26,292 nucleotides of DNA from a virus: positions 1-26,292 of IMG/VR virus record IMGVR_UViG_3300033182_001465; one strand, given 5' to 3'. This document shows positions 6,989 through 14,532 of the stretch, piece by piece (within the stretch, counting starts at the first letter, position 1; each line of letters begins with the position of its first letter). The translations under genes and the position numbers were made by a program. Under the pieces are notes generated by a model that was not told the origin of the DNA, made no database searches, and worked only from the letters and a program-made list of their open reading frames with translations.

Positions 6989-8433
6989 GAGACGATCCTT
7001 ACATGCGGGTTGTCGTACTTCCACCGATCCACATCAAAAATGTCGTCAAGCAAAGGTTGATTCTTCACGTTGAGACTCGTGTTGAGGAGCACAGGTACCC
7101 CCGTGTGGGTTTTCCATCGTTGAAGAACTTCATACAGTCCAAAATGTTGATATTGGTTGACGGTCTGAACGCGGCTCGTTCCGTCCTTGTGTATGACTGC
7201 CGGTAAAAGATCTGGCCGTTTGCAGCGCACAGCGAACTGCATGTACGGCGAGGGTCGGTCTAGGTCAAAATATGTGGCGGCGTCTTCCTCAAGAACAACA
7301 GGAGCGAAAGGTCGAAATGGTTCACGCTTTTTGACAGTATTGACTTTGTCTTTCATTTCTGGCGTTCGTGGATCCGCCAAGATGCTCCGATTGCCGAGAG
7401 CTCGTGGACCGAACTCCGCTTTTCCGTTAGCAACTGCAACGATTCCGTTTGTCGTCAACTCGTCAACTATTTGGGCAATGGGATACGAGCCGCCGACGTT
7501 GTGACCGAGATACGGGCCTTCCCAACGGACATGCTCACCGTGGACGGCTAAGGCTGCGCCGAGACTGGAGCCTGCGTCTCCGGGGTTTGGCATGATCCAC
7601 ACCTCGTCCCACATGTCCCACAACATGCGGTTCGCCACACAATTGAGCGCACAGCCACCGGTAAAAACCAAATTCTTGGACGGGCTGTCTCGGCGGATTC
7701 GGTGCATGATTTCGCAAAGCCGTTCCTCGTAAACCTGTTGTACGGCAGCGGCGATGTCGTATTTGTCTTGATCCGTGGCAATTTTGTGCGGCCAGTCGGG
7801 GATGCCGTAGTGGAGATTGTATGGCTGGTAGTGGAATTTGGGAAAGTATTCCTCTACCTCCAGTATGTACCGTTCCGGTCGCCCGAAAGCGGCCATGCCC
7901 ATCAGGATGTATTCTTCAATACCCGGTGTCAGTCCGAGCAGTTTTGTGAAAGCGCTGTAAAACAGGCCGAAACTTGTCGGGTAGCGGAGACCGCCACGGC
8001 GCACCATGCTGGTGCTCTTGGCGTCCCAGATGCTCAGCGTGTCAAACTCGCCGATGGCGTCAATTACTACGATTGTTGCGTTATCAAACGTTGACGTGTA
8101 ATAGCCGGCGGCGGCATGGCTTTTGTGGTGACCGACTTGAATTTCTGGGATGCGTTTTAGTGCGGGCGACGTCTTTGTGTACAGGTGGTCGTAGGAGCCG
8201 TTGATGCCGCCGTGCACGAATCGGCGCCATCGTTTCTTGGTTCGATTTTCAAAGTACGCAATCACATCCGGTTGACCGAATTGCATTGCTGAGCCGAATA
8301 GTTCGTGTGGATTGGAGAACGAGTGTTTTTCTTTGTTTACTCTCTCGCCGTGCGTGGCAAACACGATCCGGCCGCCTTCCACGACCGAGACGGCAGCGTC
8401 GTGAGACGAGTCGTTGATCCCCAGAATTCTCAT
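6985..8433 (-). CDS. NodU/CmcH-family O-carbamoyltransferase
   Basis: This 482-aa protein has both halves of the family. The N-terminal ASKHA-type Kae1-like domain has GINDSSHDAA (5-14), VGHHKSHAAAGYY (100-112, metal-binding His), IDAIGEFD (124-131) and FTGGCALN (257-264). The C-terminal YrdC-like domain has GKAEFGPRALGNRSILADPR (337-356), PFRPFAPVV (372-380) and NTSLNVKNQP (451-460). Family members make carbamoyl-adenylate from carbamoyl phosphate and ATP and pass the carbamoyl group to a hydroxyl on a sugar or antibiotic, as in Nod-factor, cephamycin and tobramycin pathways. It is shorter than typical members (about 550-600 aa) because the tail after NTSLNV is brief. It overlaps the P450 stop as ATGA and the next SGNH gene as GTGA. 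Confidence 0.93.
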   Translation of the reverse strand: MRILGINDSSHDAAVSVVEGGRIVFATHGERVNKEKHSFSNPHELFGSAMQFGQPDVIAYFENRTKKRWRRFVHGGINGSYDHLYTKTSPALKRIPEIQVGHHKSHAAAGYYTSTFDNATIVVIDAIGEFDTLSIWDAKSTSMVRRGGLRYPTSFGLFYSAFTKLLGLTPGIEEYILMGMAAFGRPERYILEVEEYFPKFHYQPYNLHYGIPDWPHKIATDQDKYDIAAAVQQVYEERLCEIMHRIRRDSPSKNLVFTGGCALNCVANRMLWDMWDEVWIMPNPGDAGSSLGAALAVHGEHVRWEGPYLGHNVGGSYPIAQIVDELTTNGIVAVANGKAEFGPRALGNRSILADPRTPEMKDKVNTVKKREPFRPFAPVVLEEDAATYFDLDRPSPYMQFAVRCKRPDLLPAVIHKDGTSRVQTVNQYQHFGLYEVLQRWKTHTGVPVLLNTSLNVKNQPLLDDIFDVDRWKYDNPHVRIVS

Positions 8434-9689
8434 GTTGCTTTTGCTGGCAGGGACACCCAGCCGTTACCCCACTTGGACGGACAATAAACTGATTGATCGT
8501 ACAGCAGCGTGCACTGCGGGATCCGCTCCATCATTGCTTTTAGCGCAGCACGCATTTCGGCCCGCGCCAAGTTGGCTCCCAAACAATAGTGTGGGTTTGG
8601 TGCCCCAAACCCGAGGTGTTTTGGCTTTACGGGTCGCCGAATATTGAATGACAGCGGATCGTCAAACGTGTTGGGGTCGGCGTTTGCCCCGGTATACCAC
8701 AGGCATACTCTCTCGCCTGCCTTGATTTCCTGTCCTCCTACTTCAACATCGGCAATCGCCGTCCTAGTGAAGTGCATGATGGGCGTGTGATGACGCACAA
8801 TTTCTTCTATTGCGGAATCAATCAGCTCATCAAAGTTGGCACGAAGGTCATCTTCTTGATCACGGTATTCCTGAAAGTAATGAAAAGCGGAACTAACTGC
8901 GATTGCTGTTGTCTCAACACCAGAGATGACAAGGAGAATGAAGAAGTCCACGAATTCTTCAACGGTGAGTGGCCGGATTCCATTTACTGGTCTCAGTAGT
9001 TGTGAAGTTAAGTCGTCGGTCGGATTTTTGAGTCGAACTTCAGCGAGTTGTATTCCATACTTATGCAGTTTACGTGTTGATTTCACCCATTTGATGAGGT
9101 CGCCACTGCGATGGGCGGGGTGGGCTTCGCCCATCATGTATGCGACAATGTCGCTAATCCAAGGCTGATCTTCTTCCGGAATTCCCATCATCCCGCACGT
9201 AACCATTGAAGGAATTCTGTTTGCGAAATCGGCACGGACATCTGCGCCCCCATTGCGGAGTTTGTTTACGAAAAAGTCCGTGTTCCGATCAACAATACGC
9301 TCTATTGAATCAACAAGACTTCTAATACTTTTCGGTGTGAAAGCTGCGGATACTAGATCACGAAGTTCGTGATGCTCAGGATTGTCCAACGTCACAATAG
9401 AGCCGTTAAACGGCATCAACGCACGATGGCGTTCCGTGATCGCCTCGTTGTCTTGCGCAAGAATAACCCCATATTTGCTGGAAAACGAATCGTTGTCGGT
9501 TCCCACACGAACGACATGATCGTACGAGGTCAACGCCCAGTACGATCCTTTTGGATTGTTTCCCTCAGTGAACTTGACCGGTTTCTGTTCAGACGCCAAC
9601 CACGAAAAGCGCCTTTTTCTCGCCTCGTGCGCCTGTATGGAATCGGATAAGTCGTCAATCCATTGATCACTCTGGAGGTTCAAATCCAC
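8430..9689 (-). CDS. Cytochrome P450
   Basis: This is a 419-aa soluble bacterial-type cytochrome P450. Visible motifs are HHELRDLVSAAFTP in the C-helix region (about 106-119), ISGVETTA in the I-helix (255-262, oxygen activation), EIVR as the ExxR motif (296-299) and the haem loop GFGAPNPHYCLGANLAR with the thiolate ligand Cys369. The haem loop resembles bacterial class I enzymes of the CYP125/CYP142 type. The start was set at GTG 9687-9689, seven bases after AAGGAG, and overlaps the upstream oxygenase by 23 bases; an earlier TTG at 9734 lacks such support. No ferredoxin or reductase gene is visible in the window, so electrons would have to come from the host. P450 genes are very rare in phages. 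Confidence 0.95.
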   Translation of the reverse strand: MDLNLQSDQWIDDLSDSIQAHEARKRRFSWLASEQKPVKFTEGNNPKGSYWALTSYDHVVRVGTDNDSFSSKYGVILAQDNEAITERHRALMPFNGSIVTLDNPEHHELRDLVSAAFTPKSIRSLVDSIERIVDRNTDFFVNKLRNGGADVRADFANRIPSMVTCGMMGIPEEDQPWISDIVAYMMGEAHPAHRSGDLIKWVKSTRKLHKYGIQLAEVRLKNPTDDLTSQLLRPVNGIRPLTVEEFVDFFILLVISGVETTAIAVSSAFHYFQEYRDQEDDLRANFDELIDSAIEEIVRHHTPIMHFTRTAIADVEVGGQEIKAGERVCLWYTGANADPNTFDDPLSFNIRRPVKPKHLGFGAPNPHYCLGANLARAEMRAALKAMMERIPQCTLLYDQSVYCPSKWGNGWVSLPAKAT

Positions 9690-10395
9690 CGTAAATCTCC
9701 TTGGGTGGGCGAAGTTCGTCAGCGATCCTGTCAATGTCTTCAGGCGGAATCATGTCCATGACCTCGGCCACGTTCTCAACATCGTAAAACCAGCCTGTAG
9801 GAACCGACGGCAAAAGGTTATGAACCAAAGTTCGTGCTCGAGGCCAGAATGATGTGATGACGTACCGCTCGCCTGAGATTACGGGATTGACCCCGTGCAT
9901 GTACTGATGCGACGACGGGAACGCAATCATTAGTCCTGGACGAGGAATGATCTGCACCCCGTAATTCTGAAAGTAGATTTCTCCGCCCTCAAAGTCGCCG
10001 TTTAGGTATGTGACCGTGGCAAAATCGTTATGGTGAAGGGACAGGCTTGAGTGCCGTTGAGTGAACATCACCTCGCCGTCTGGTCGCCCGATGTCGGAAT
10101 GAGGTGACTGGTAGTCGCCGAGAACCCACTTTCGGAACCCCATTCGGCGGGTCTGTACCAACGTTTCGCCGAAGAACGCTTCTAGCGCTTTCTTTTTTTC
10201 CGCCCTGAACTTCTGAATGATTGGTTCAACGTGCGGTGGCGCAGAGGTCGCTAAAAGCTGCCAGTGTTGCCGTTCGGAAAAGTCGGCATGTTCTGGTTGA
10301 GTCCACTCTGCTTCATCCCGCATGTAGTGGTACAGGACTTCAACGTCGTGACGTTCAATGAAGTTTTCGCAGACAAGAAGTTGCGGAAGGATCAT
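9667..10395 (-). CDS. P4H-like Fe(II)/2-oxoglutarate oxygenase
   Basis: This 242-aa protein is of the prolyl-4-hydroxylase-like class. Iron ligands are His99 and Asp101 (SPHSD) and His167 (MHGV); Arg177 in SGERYVITSF should bind the 2-oxoglutarate carboxylate. The strand TYLNGDFEGGEIYF (129-142) is shared, with variations, by six other oxygenases of the window. The gene sits between the acidic protein (ATGA overlap) and the P450. Position in the operon suggests it acts on the same substrate pathway as the P450 and carbamoyltransferase, but P4H-like phage enzymes have also been proposed to hydroxylate proteins, so this is open. Confidence 0.9.
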   Translation of the reverse strand: MILPQLLVCENFIERHDVEVLYHYMRDEAEWTQPEHADFSERQHWQLLATSAPPHVEPIIQKFRAEKKKALEAFFGETLVQTRRMGFRKWVLGDYQSPHSDIGRPDGEVMFTQRHSSLSLHHNDFATVTYLNGDFEGGEIYFQNYGVQIIPRPGLMIAFPSSHQYMHGVNPVISGERYVITSFWPRARTLVHNLLPSVPTGWFYDVENVAEVMDMIPPEDIDRIADELRPPKEIYGGFEPPE

Positions 10396-10766
10396 TCCTC
10401 AACGACGGCATCAACTTCGTCGTCATCTCCTGCTTCAGCCGCATCTTCCTCAGCGGCCTCTTCCTCGGGCGTGAGATAGGCGTAAAGCACGATGCGGGCG
10501 TGACGCTCCAACGTGGGAAGTTCCAATGGGAATGGGAGATCCGCTTCTAGGTGACCCAAAATTTTGTATGCGATCGTAGAGTCGGCAATTGAGGCACCGA
10601 TCGGCTTCAGGAGACGGAAATTTGTTCCATCCCAACGGATCTCGTAAGCCCCAGACTCGTGCTCAACCAAAACGGTTTGCGCATGAGAGGTTTTTTCCAA
10701 CTCACCGATCTGGCTAGTGCCGGCGTCGGGAAGTTCGGTCTCAGTTGTGCTCGTCTTCTTGCTCAT
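10392..10766 (-). CDS. Acidic-tailed hypothetical protein
   Basis: This 124-aa protein has a polar N-terminus (about 1-30), a compact middle with beta-type pattern (TVLVEHESGAYEIRWDGTNFRLLKPIG is part of it, 31-57) and a strongly acidic tail from about 99 (TPEEEAAEEDAAEAGDDDEV). The central GAYEIRWDGTNFRLL could be a small beta-sheet binding module. It overlaps the previous gene by 26 bases and the next by ATGA, so it belongs to the operon. Acidic tails can mimic DNA or mediate subunit contacts; nothing specific was recognised. Confidence 0.72.
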   Translation of the reverse strand: MSKKTSTTETELPDAGTSQIGELEKTSHAQTVLVEHESGAYEIRWDGTNFRLLKPIGASIADSTIAYKILGHLEADLPFPLELPTLERHARIVLYAYLTPEEEAAEEDAAEAGDDDEVDAVVEE

Positions 10767-11538
10767 GGTCGCTCATGTTAGCAGTATCTGAACGTTGAGA
10801 AAGTGTGGGATCAACATTGAGTTTTGGTTTGATGGGCGTCGGATGACCCATCATCTCGTACACGAGTTCCACGTTCTCGTAATGGTGCCACCATGTCTCC
10901 GGCAGGGAGTTCTGCATCAAGGTCCGTGACATCGTTGCGCATCGAATCCAGTGCGTCGCCGAAGTCAGTCGCTCGCCGGACGTAATTTCAGTTACACCGT
11001 GCTCATAACCCGATGCACATGGGAAGGCGACGAGCATTCCTTGCTCGGGCTGCAACTCAAACCCGATTCCGGGGAAGTGGAGCGTTCCGCCCTCAAAATC
11101 CTCGTTGTAATAAAGAACTGTTGCGACTTCAAGGTATCCGCGTGGGACGAGTTCAACTTCGCCGAAGCGGACCGGCTCAAAGTCCAACAGCAGATCTTGT
11201 CTGAATCCGTCTCCGTGGCCTCCCATGTGGGTTCCTTCAACCCATTTGCGGAATGCTGGTGCCGGCTTGTACAAGAAGTCGTCACCGAATTCGTACTCAA
11301 TCGTCTTGTGCATCCGCTGGTTCAGATACTTGTAGACAGCGCCAAGATTGTTAGCGGCCCAATATTCGTGGTTGTAAGTGAAGTGCGGGGGCTGACCCTC
11401 CATGTGGTCGGATCCTTGGATCTTGATCCAGAACTCGTCGCTCTGGATGTGAGACAGCCAAAAAGCGCATTCCTCTCTGTCTAGAAAGTTAGGAATGACG
11501 CGAATGAGGTTCGGGTTCCTGTTAGCCCAGTTTGACAT
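10741..11538 (-). CDS. P4H-like Fe(II)/2-oxoglutarate oxygenase
   Basis: This 265-aa protein carries the facial triad His108, Asp110 (GGHGDGF) and His180 (EHGV), with Arg190 in SGERLTSATHW as the 2-oxoglutarate contact. YYNEDFEGGTLHF (143-155) is the shared P4H-like strand. It resembles the neighbour at 9667-10395 along its whole length, including the segment after the distal His (RTLMQNSLPETWWHHYENV here, RTLVHNLLPSVPTGWFYDV there), so the two are diverged duplicates. The ATG at 11538 has AAGGAG upstream. A His-, Asp- and Glu-rich tail (SDHEQEDEHN) follows the catalytic domain. The substrate is unknown. Confidence 0.9.
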   Translation of the reverse strand: MSNWANRNPNLIRVIPNFLDREECAFWLSHIQSDEFWIKIQGSDHMEGQPPHFTYNHEYWAANNLGAVYKYLNQRMHKTIEYEFGDDFLYKPAPAFRKWVEGTHMGGHGDGFRQDLLLDFEPVRFGEVELVPRGYLEVATVLYYNEDFEGGTLHFPGIGFELQPEQGMLVAFPCASGYEHGVTEITSGERLTSATHWIRCATMSRTLMQNSLPETWWHHYENVELVYEMMGHPTPIKPKLNVDPTLSQRSDTANMSDHEQEDEHN

Positions 11539-12076
11539 CGCCGCTCCTTACAGCTCCACGACTAAGGATAACACTCGTTTTTGTGGCACTGACCAGCAAC
11601 TTGGTGGATTCGTTGTGGATCATTATTGCGCCGTGAACAGGGACAATGACTGGCCGTGACAGATGTCCTACGGGGAAGGCGAGTATCAGGTCCGGTCCGA
11701 TGGGCAGAAACACCGTGTGTGAACAATTCTCTGCGGGAGGCGGCGGGATCCACAGCAGTTTGTCATTTTCGGGCGCCACTGTCTCGGTTGCCGCCCACGA
11801 ACCGATCTGTTCCATGTCAAAATGCTTTAACATGTTTTTGGCAATGTCTCGTTCAAAATGATGAAGAGCATCAAATACGACTTTGTAATGTTTATTGCCC
11901 GAGAACTCAATATAGGACAAATCGCAATAGTTGAACTTTGGGAAACTTCCCACCATTCGTGGCGCAAAGCGTCCGCAGAGTTCGCCGTCTTCTGACGTTT
12001 TCCGCAACGTCTCTTCAACAGTGAACGAAACAGCAGTGCAGAAATTTTGAAGCACTGGTGCTTGTTGTTCTGTCAT
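11522..12076 (-). CDS. Unknown operon protein, 184 aa
   Basis: This 184-aa protein was not matched to a family. The second half is beta-rich with a proline run (KLLWIPPPPAENC, about 106-118) followed by HTVFLPIGPDLILAFPVGH, PVIVPVHGAIMIHNE and TKLLVSATKTSVILSRG, a strand pattern that could fit a cupin-like or jelly-roll barrel. No clear HxD plus distal His triad is present, so it is not called as an oxygenase. It overlaps the TauD-like gene by ATGA and the following oxygenase by 17 bases, which ties it firmly to the operon. It could be an accessory or substrate-binding subunit, but this is a guess. Confidence 0.7.
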   Translation of the reverse strand: MTEQQAPVLQNFCTAVSFTVEETLRKTSEDGELCGRFAPRMVGSFPKFNYCDLSYIEFSGNKHYKVVFDALHHFERDIAKNMLKHFDMEQIGSWAATETVAPENDKLLWIPPPPAENCSHTVFLPIGPDLILAFPVGHLSRPVIVPVHGAIMIHNESTKLLVSATKTSVILSRGAVRSGDVKLG

Positions 12077-13083
12077 GACGGAGGTTGCCCGATTTCGGAC
12101 AAATACTGCTGATATTCGTCTTCAGAAAGAGTTGTGGTCGGCTCTGATCCTACGCCGAATGGGAAACACCAGTATCCCCAAAACGAGCGTTGACCTGGCT
12201 CAAAACCTCCGTGGACTCCGTGAGCCATCCGGAACAGGTCTGGCACCACAACATCCCATTGCTCCCACTCCCACCAAATCTGATTGTCCGGATTTTTGAT
12301 CTCCGAGGTGACCCAATCCATTATCTCTTTGAAAAATTCTTCGTCTTTTTCTGTCGGCAGGTTGCCGTCAATTTTGAGGAGGTAATCCTGAAGTCCCCAA
12401 GCGGCTTTGCAGGGGCAAGTTCGCAACGTCGGTTCGCCCGTGTGCGGACTATCTTCAATTGCTTTCCGAGCAAAAGAGCCGACGATTTGGCCAGTGTCCT
12501 CGGTCCAAATCACGTCATGCCCAGCATTGCGCTTCCACATGAACTGCTTTGTGAATTCCTCTTGCGAGGCAGGAATGCTTTGCCAGTTCGGAAGATGAAT
12601 AATGAGCGCAGCCTCCAAAAACGACCGGTATTCGGTCGGAAGCTTGTCGCAGAGCGCCTGCATATCTACGAAGCCGGTGCTCCCAGTGCCCTTCGGTGCC
12701 GTGAAGTGATACATAAACCAAGCAGCAGCACGCTGAGTGTGCTCAAGGGAAACTCCCTCTAGGTGCCATTGGAGGACCTCCACATCCGGTGCGTTGTCGT
12801 TCTGATCAATCAACTGTTGGATTCGTGGGTCGTGAACTTGGTGGTAGCGCCAACTATCGTAACTTTTCGTTTCTGCGTTAATTCGGTTCCATGAAGGCGT
12901 AAAGCCGACGTTGTTCCCGATTGCTGTAAGCAATTCGATGATTTCAAAGTCACCGTACTGGCTTCGATCCTCGTCGGGATTGCGAAAAGCGACGATTCCG
13001 CGTTCAAGGAACTTCGCTGTTGCCGTTGTTGGGCGGGTAGCGATATCTAGAAGTGGCTGCGGAAAAGTAAAGTCATTGATCAT
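12073..13083 (-). CDS. TauD/TfdA-like Fe(II)/2-oxoglutarate dioxygenase with HxE motif
   Basis: This 336-aa protein follows the TauD/TfdA layout: a metal site at WHLEG (His107, Glu109), then TGSTGFVDMQALCDKLP (133-149), which matches the GxTxFxDM segment of the family, and a C-terminal WDVVVPDLFRMAHGVHGGF with His288 or His291 as distal ligand and Arg299 in PGQRSFW. The first acidic ligand is Glu instead of the usual Asp. HxE facial triads are known in some 2OG oxygenases (for example clavaminate synthase and asparagine oxygenase), so activity is plausible. An inserted region of about 60 residues (150-220) contains CPCK. The ATG has GAGGAAG upstream and overlaps the GPx-like gene. Confidence 0.82.
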   Translation of the reverse strand: MINDFTFPQPLLDIATRPTTATAKFLERGIVAFRNPDEDRSQYGDFEIIELLTAIGNNVGFTPSWNRINAETKSYDSWRYHQVHDPRIQQLIDQNDNAPDVEVLQWHLEGVSLEHTQRAAAWFMYHFTAPKGTGSTGFVDMQALCDKLPTEYRSFLEAALIIHLPNWQSIPASQEEFTKQFMWKRNAGHDVIWTEDTGQIVGSFARKAIEDSPHTGEPTLRTCPCKAAWGLQDYLLKIDGNLPTEKDEEFFKEIMDWVTSEIKNPDNQIWWEWEQWDVVVPDLFRMAHGVHGGFEPGQRSFWGYWCFPFGVGSEPTTTLSEDEYQQYLSEIGQPPS

Positions 13084-13730
13084 GCTTCCTCATCAAGAAA
13101 CAGTTCAATCGCAGCCCGGATTCGCTTGAGAGCCTCAGCTGGGGAAAAGTTGGCGTATCCTGTCTCAAAGTTTGCCGGCAGGATGCTTCCGTTGGTAAAG
13201 CGTGCCACTCGTTTGCCGTCACGGGAAACAACAAACTTTTCGAAGTTTCCACGGATTTCCCCGGCTTCTACACCGAGGCGTTTGAACAGATCGTGCGGAG
13301 TTTGCTCTGGCTCATCGTCTCGGTTGTGGCGGGAGGCCAACAGCTCTGTGAACGGAAGTCGGATCCGGTAATGCTGATATGCGAAACGATGGCATTCTTC
13401 GGCAGTTGACCGAGAATCCTTGAAATCTCCGTATCCGAACTCACAATAATCATTAGTTGGCACGCACACGATCTCAAAGTCACGATCTTGGTAGTCGTAC
13501 CGCAAAACTTGGAGCATCGGATACTGCATTGAGTTTCCGCATTCGCCAGTGACATTCACGATCATTGTCACTTTTCCATGTCGGTCAGCCAAGCAATCAT
13601 CTTGGCCACCGACATCCTTGACTTTTACGTCATACACCGATTTTCCGTCTGGGGTGTCCGTCAAGTGGCCCTCACGGCGGAGGTAATCCTCTAACTCAGA
13701 ACGATTTTGGATTCCGTCAATGGTCTGCAT
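13080..13730 (-). CDS. Glutathione-peroxidase-family protein with altered catalytic tetrad
   Basis: This 216-aa protein, first gene of the tailoring operon, has the thioredoxin-fold pattern of glutathione/thioredoxin peroxidases: SVYDVKVKDVGG (31-42), GKVTMIVNVTGECG with peroxidatic Cys64, DFEIVCVPTNDY (84-95), LFKRLGVEAGEIRGNFEKF (148-166) and SRDGKRVARF. In the family the tetrad is Cys, Gln, Trp and Asn. Here the Cys (64) and Asn (162) remain, but the Gln position reads Asp94 and the Trp position reads Gly161. The ATG at 13728-13730 has AAGGAG five bases upstream, so an in-frame extension to 13913 is not used. It could reduce peroxides formed by the neighbouring oxygenases or have shifted to another thiol reaction. 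Confidence 0.8.
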   Translation of the reverse strand: MQTIDGIQNRSELEDYLRREGHLTDTPDGKSVYDVKVKDVGGQDDCLADRHGKVTMIVNVTGECGNSMQYPMLQVLRYDYQDRDFEIVCVPTNDYCEFGYGDFKDSRSTAEECHRFAYQHYRIRLPFTELLASRHNRDDEPEQTPHDLFKRLGVEAGEIRGNFEKFVVSRDGKRVARFTNGSILPANFETGYANFSPAEALKRIRAAIELFLDEEA

Positions 13731-13844
13731 TTTTTCTCCTTGCTCTCCAGGATGAGTATAGTGATGAGTATAGTTCGGTGAATTCGGCCAAGGGGGCCAT
13801 GATGTATAATCGGCATAGAGTTCGTCCCGTTTTGAGGAGCTGAC
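13731..13844. promoter_or_regulatory. Divergent promoter region between the two main operons
   Basis: This 114-base gap separates the minus-strand tailoring operon from the plus-strand small-gene operon. On the plus strand a perfect TATAAT lies at 13805-13810, 34 bases before the ATG at 13845, which has GAGGAG. On the minus strand two TATACT boxes occur, at 13772-13767 and 13760-13755; TTCACC lies 16 bases upstream of the second. Both operons therefore seem to be driven from here. Confidence 0.55.
13751..13774. repeat. Perfect 12-bp tandem repeat in the divergent promoter
   Basis: GATGAGTATAGT occurs twice head to tail (13751-13762 and 13763-13774). Each copy contains one of the minus-strand TATACT hexamers, so the duplication creates two -10 boxes or two operator sites for one regulator. 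Confidence 0.7.
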
Positions 13845-14309
13845 ATGGTTGCCTTTCGTATCGTCAATTCTGCCGCTGTAGCGGAGCAGGTGGTTGAAAC
13901 CATCAAGTTGCACGAGTCACGTTGCTGGACGAATTGCCTGCTTTTGGGCATTGATCCTCGAACTTTCAAAATGGATTACGAGGTTCCGGCCCCCGTTGAC
14001 GACGAAGAGCAAGATGGGGAAAATAGCCTTTATGATTTTCAGGAGCGTGCCAGAAATGGTTATGCGCTCGCTGGGCGGTCCGATTTTGCCTTCGGTGATT
14101 GCTTGGATCATGACACCAAGGTGTACGCCACGGAGTTTGCTATTGAGGCGCTAGAAGCCTTGCTTCTTGAGCGGTGCGTTGAGCATGGCTTAGACCCAGC
14201 CGATATTGACGAGGGTTGGAGTAGCGGCGATTTAGGTCTGGTGGACGTAGAGGGCTACAACGAGAAACTCCATATGGCTTATAGCGTTATGGACAGTCTG
14301 AACGCGTGA
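13845..14309 (+). CDS. Hypothetical protein, 154 aa
   Basis: This 154-aa protein opens a plus-strand run of six coupled genes. Helical stretches are visible at 10-25 (AAVAEQVVETIKLHES), 64-75 and 119-134 (EFAIEALEALLLERCVEHG), with an acidic linker (PVDDEEQDGENS, about 50-61). The ATG has GAGGAG six to eight bases upstream and a TATAAT box 34 bases before it. No family was recognised. The high acidic content and small size are typical of phage accessory proteins. Confidence 0.75.
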   Translation: MVAFRIVNSAAVAEQVVETIKLHESRCWTNCLLLGIDPRTFKMDYEVPAPVDDEEQDGENSLYDFQERARNGYALAGRSDFAFGDCLDHDTKVYATEFAIEALEALLLERCVEHGLDPADIDEGWSSGDLGLVDVEGYNEKLHMAYSVMDSLNA

Positions 14310-14322
14310 TCCGGAGGAAGTA

Positions 14323-14532
14323 ATGGCTCTCTCTGACGCCCAAGTTGCTAAAGCTCAAGCCGACGCTCGAGCATTCTTGGAGTACTCAATCATTGGCTTG
14401 TGTGCATGCTTGGGTATCCCCGTCACGTCAATTGGTGATTCGTACGACAACCCGGTCACCGAGGACGACGAGTTTTATATCGTTCATGACGCTCTTTCTC
14501 GTCAAGTTGCGGCCCTCGCTCTCCTGCCGTAA
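14323..14532 (+). CDS. Hypothetical protein, 69 aa
   Basis: This 69-aa protein begins MALSDAQVAKAQADARAF and has a hydrophobic helix-like segment FLEYSIIGLCACLGIPV (18-34), too short and polar-flanked to be a confident membrane span, then an acidic region. The ATG has a strong GGAGGA site five bases upstream, and its TAA shares one base with the next ATG (TAATG), so translation is coupled. Function unknown. Confidence 0.72.
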   Translation: MALSDAQVAKAQADARAFLEYSIIGLCACLGIPVTSIGDSYDNPVTEDDEFYIVHDALSRQVAALALLP

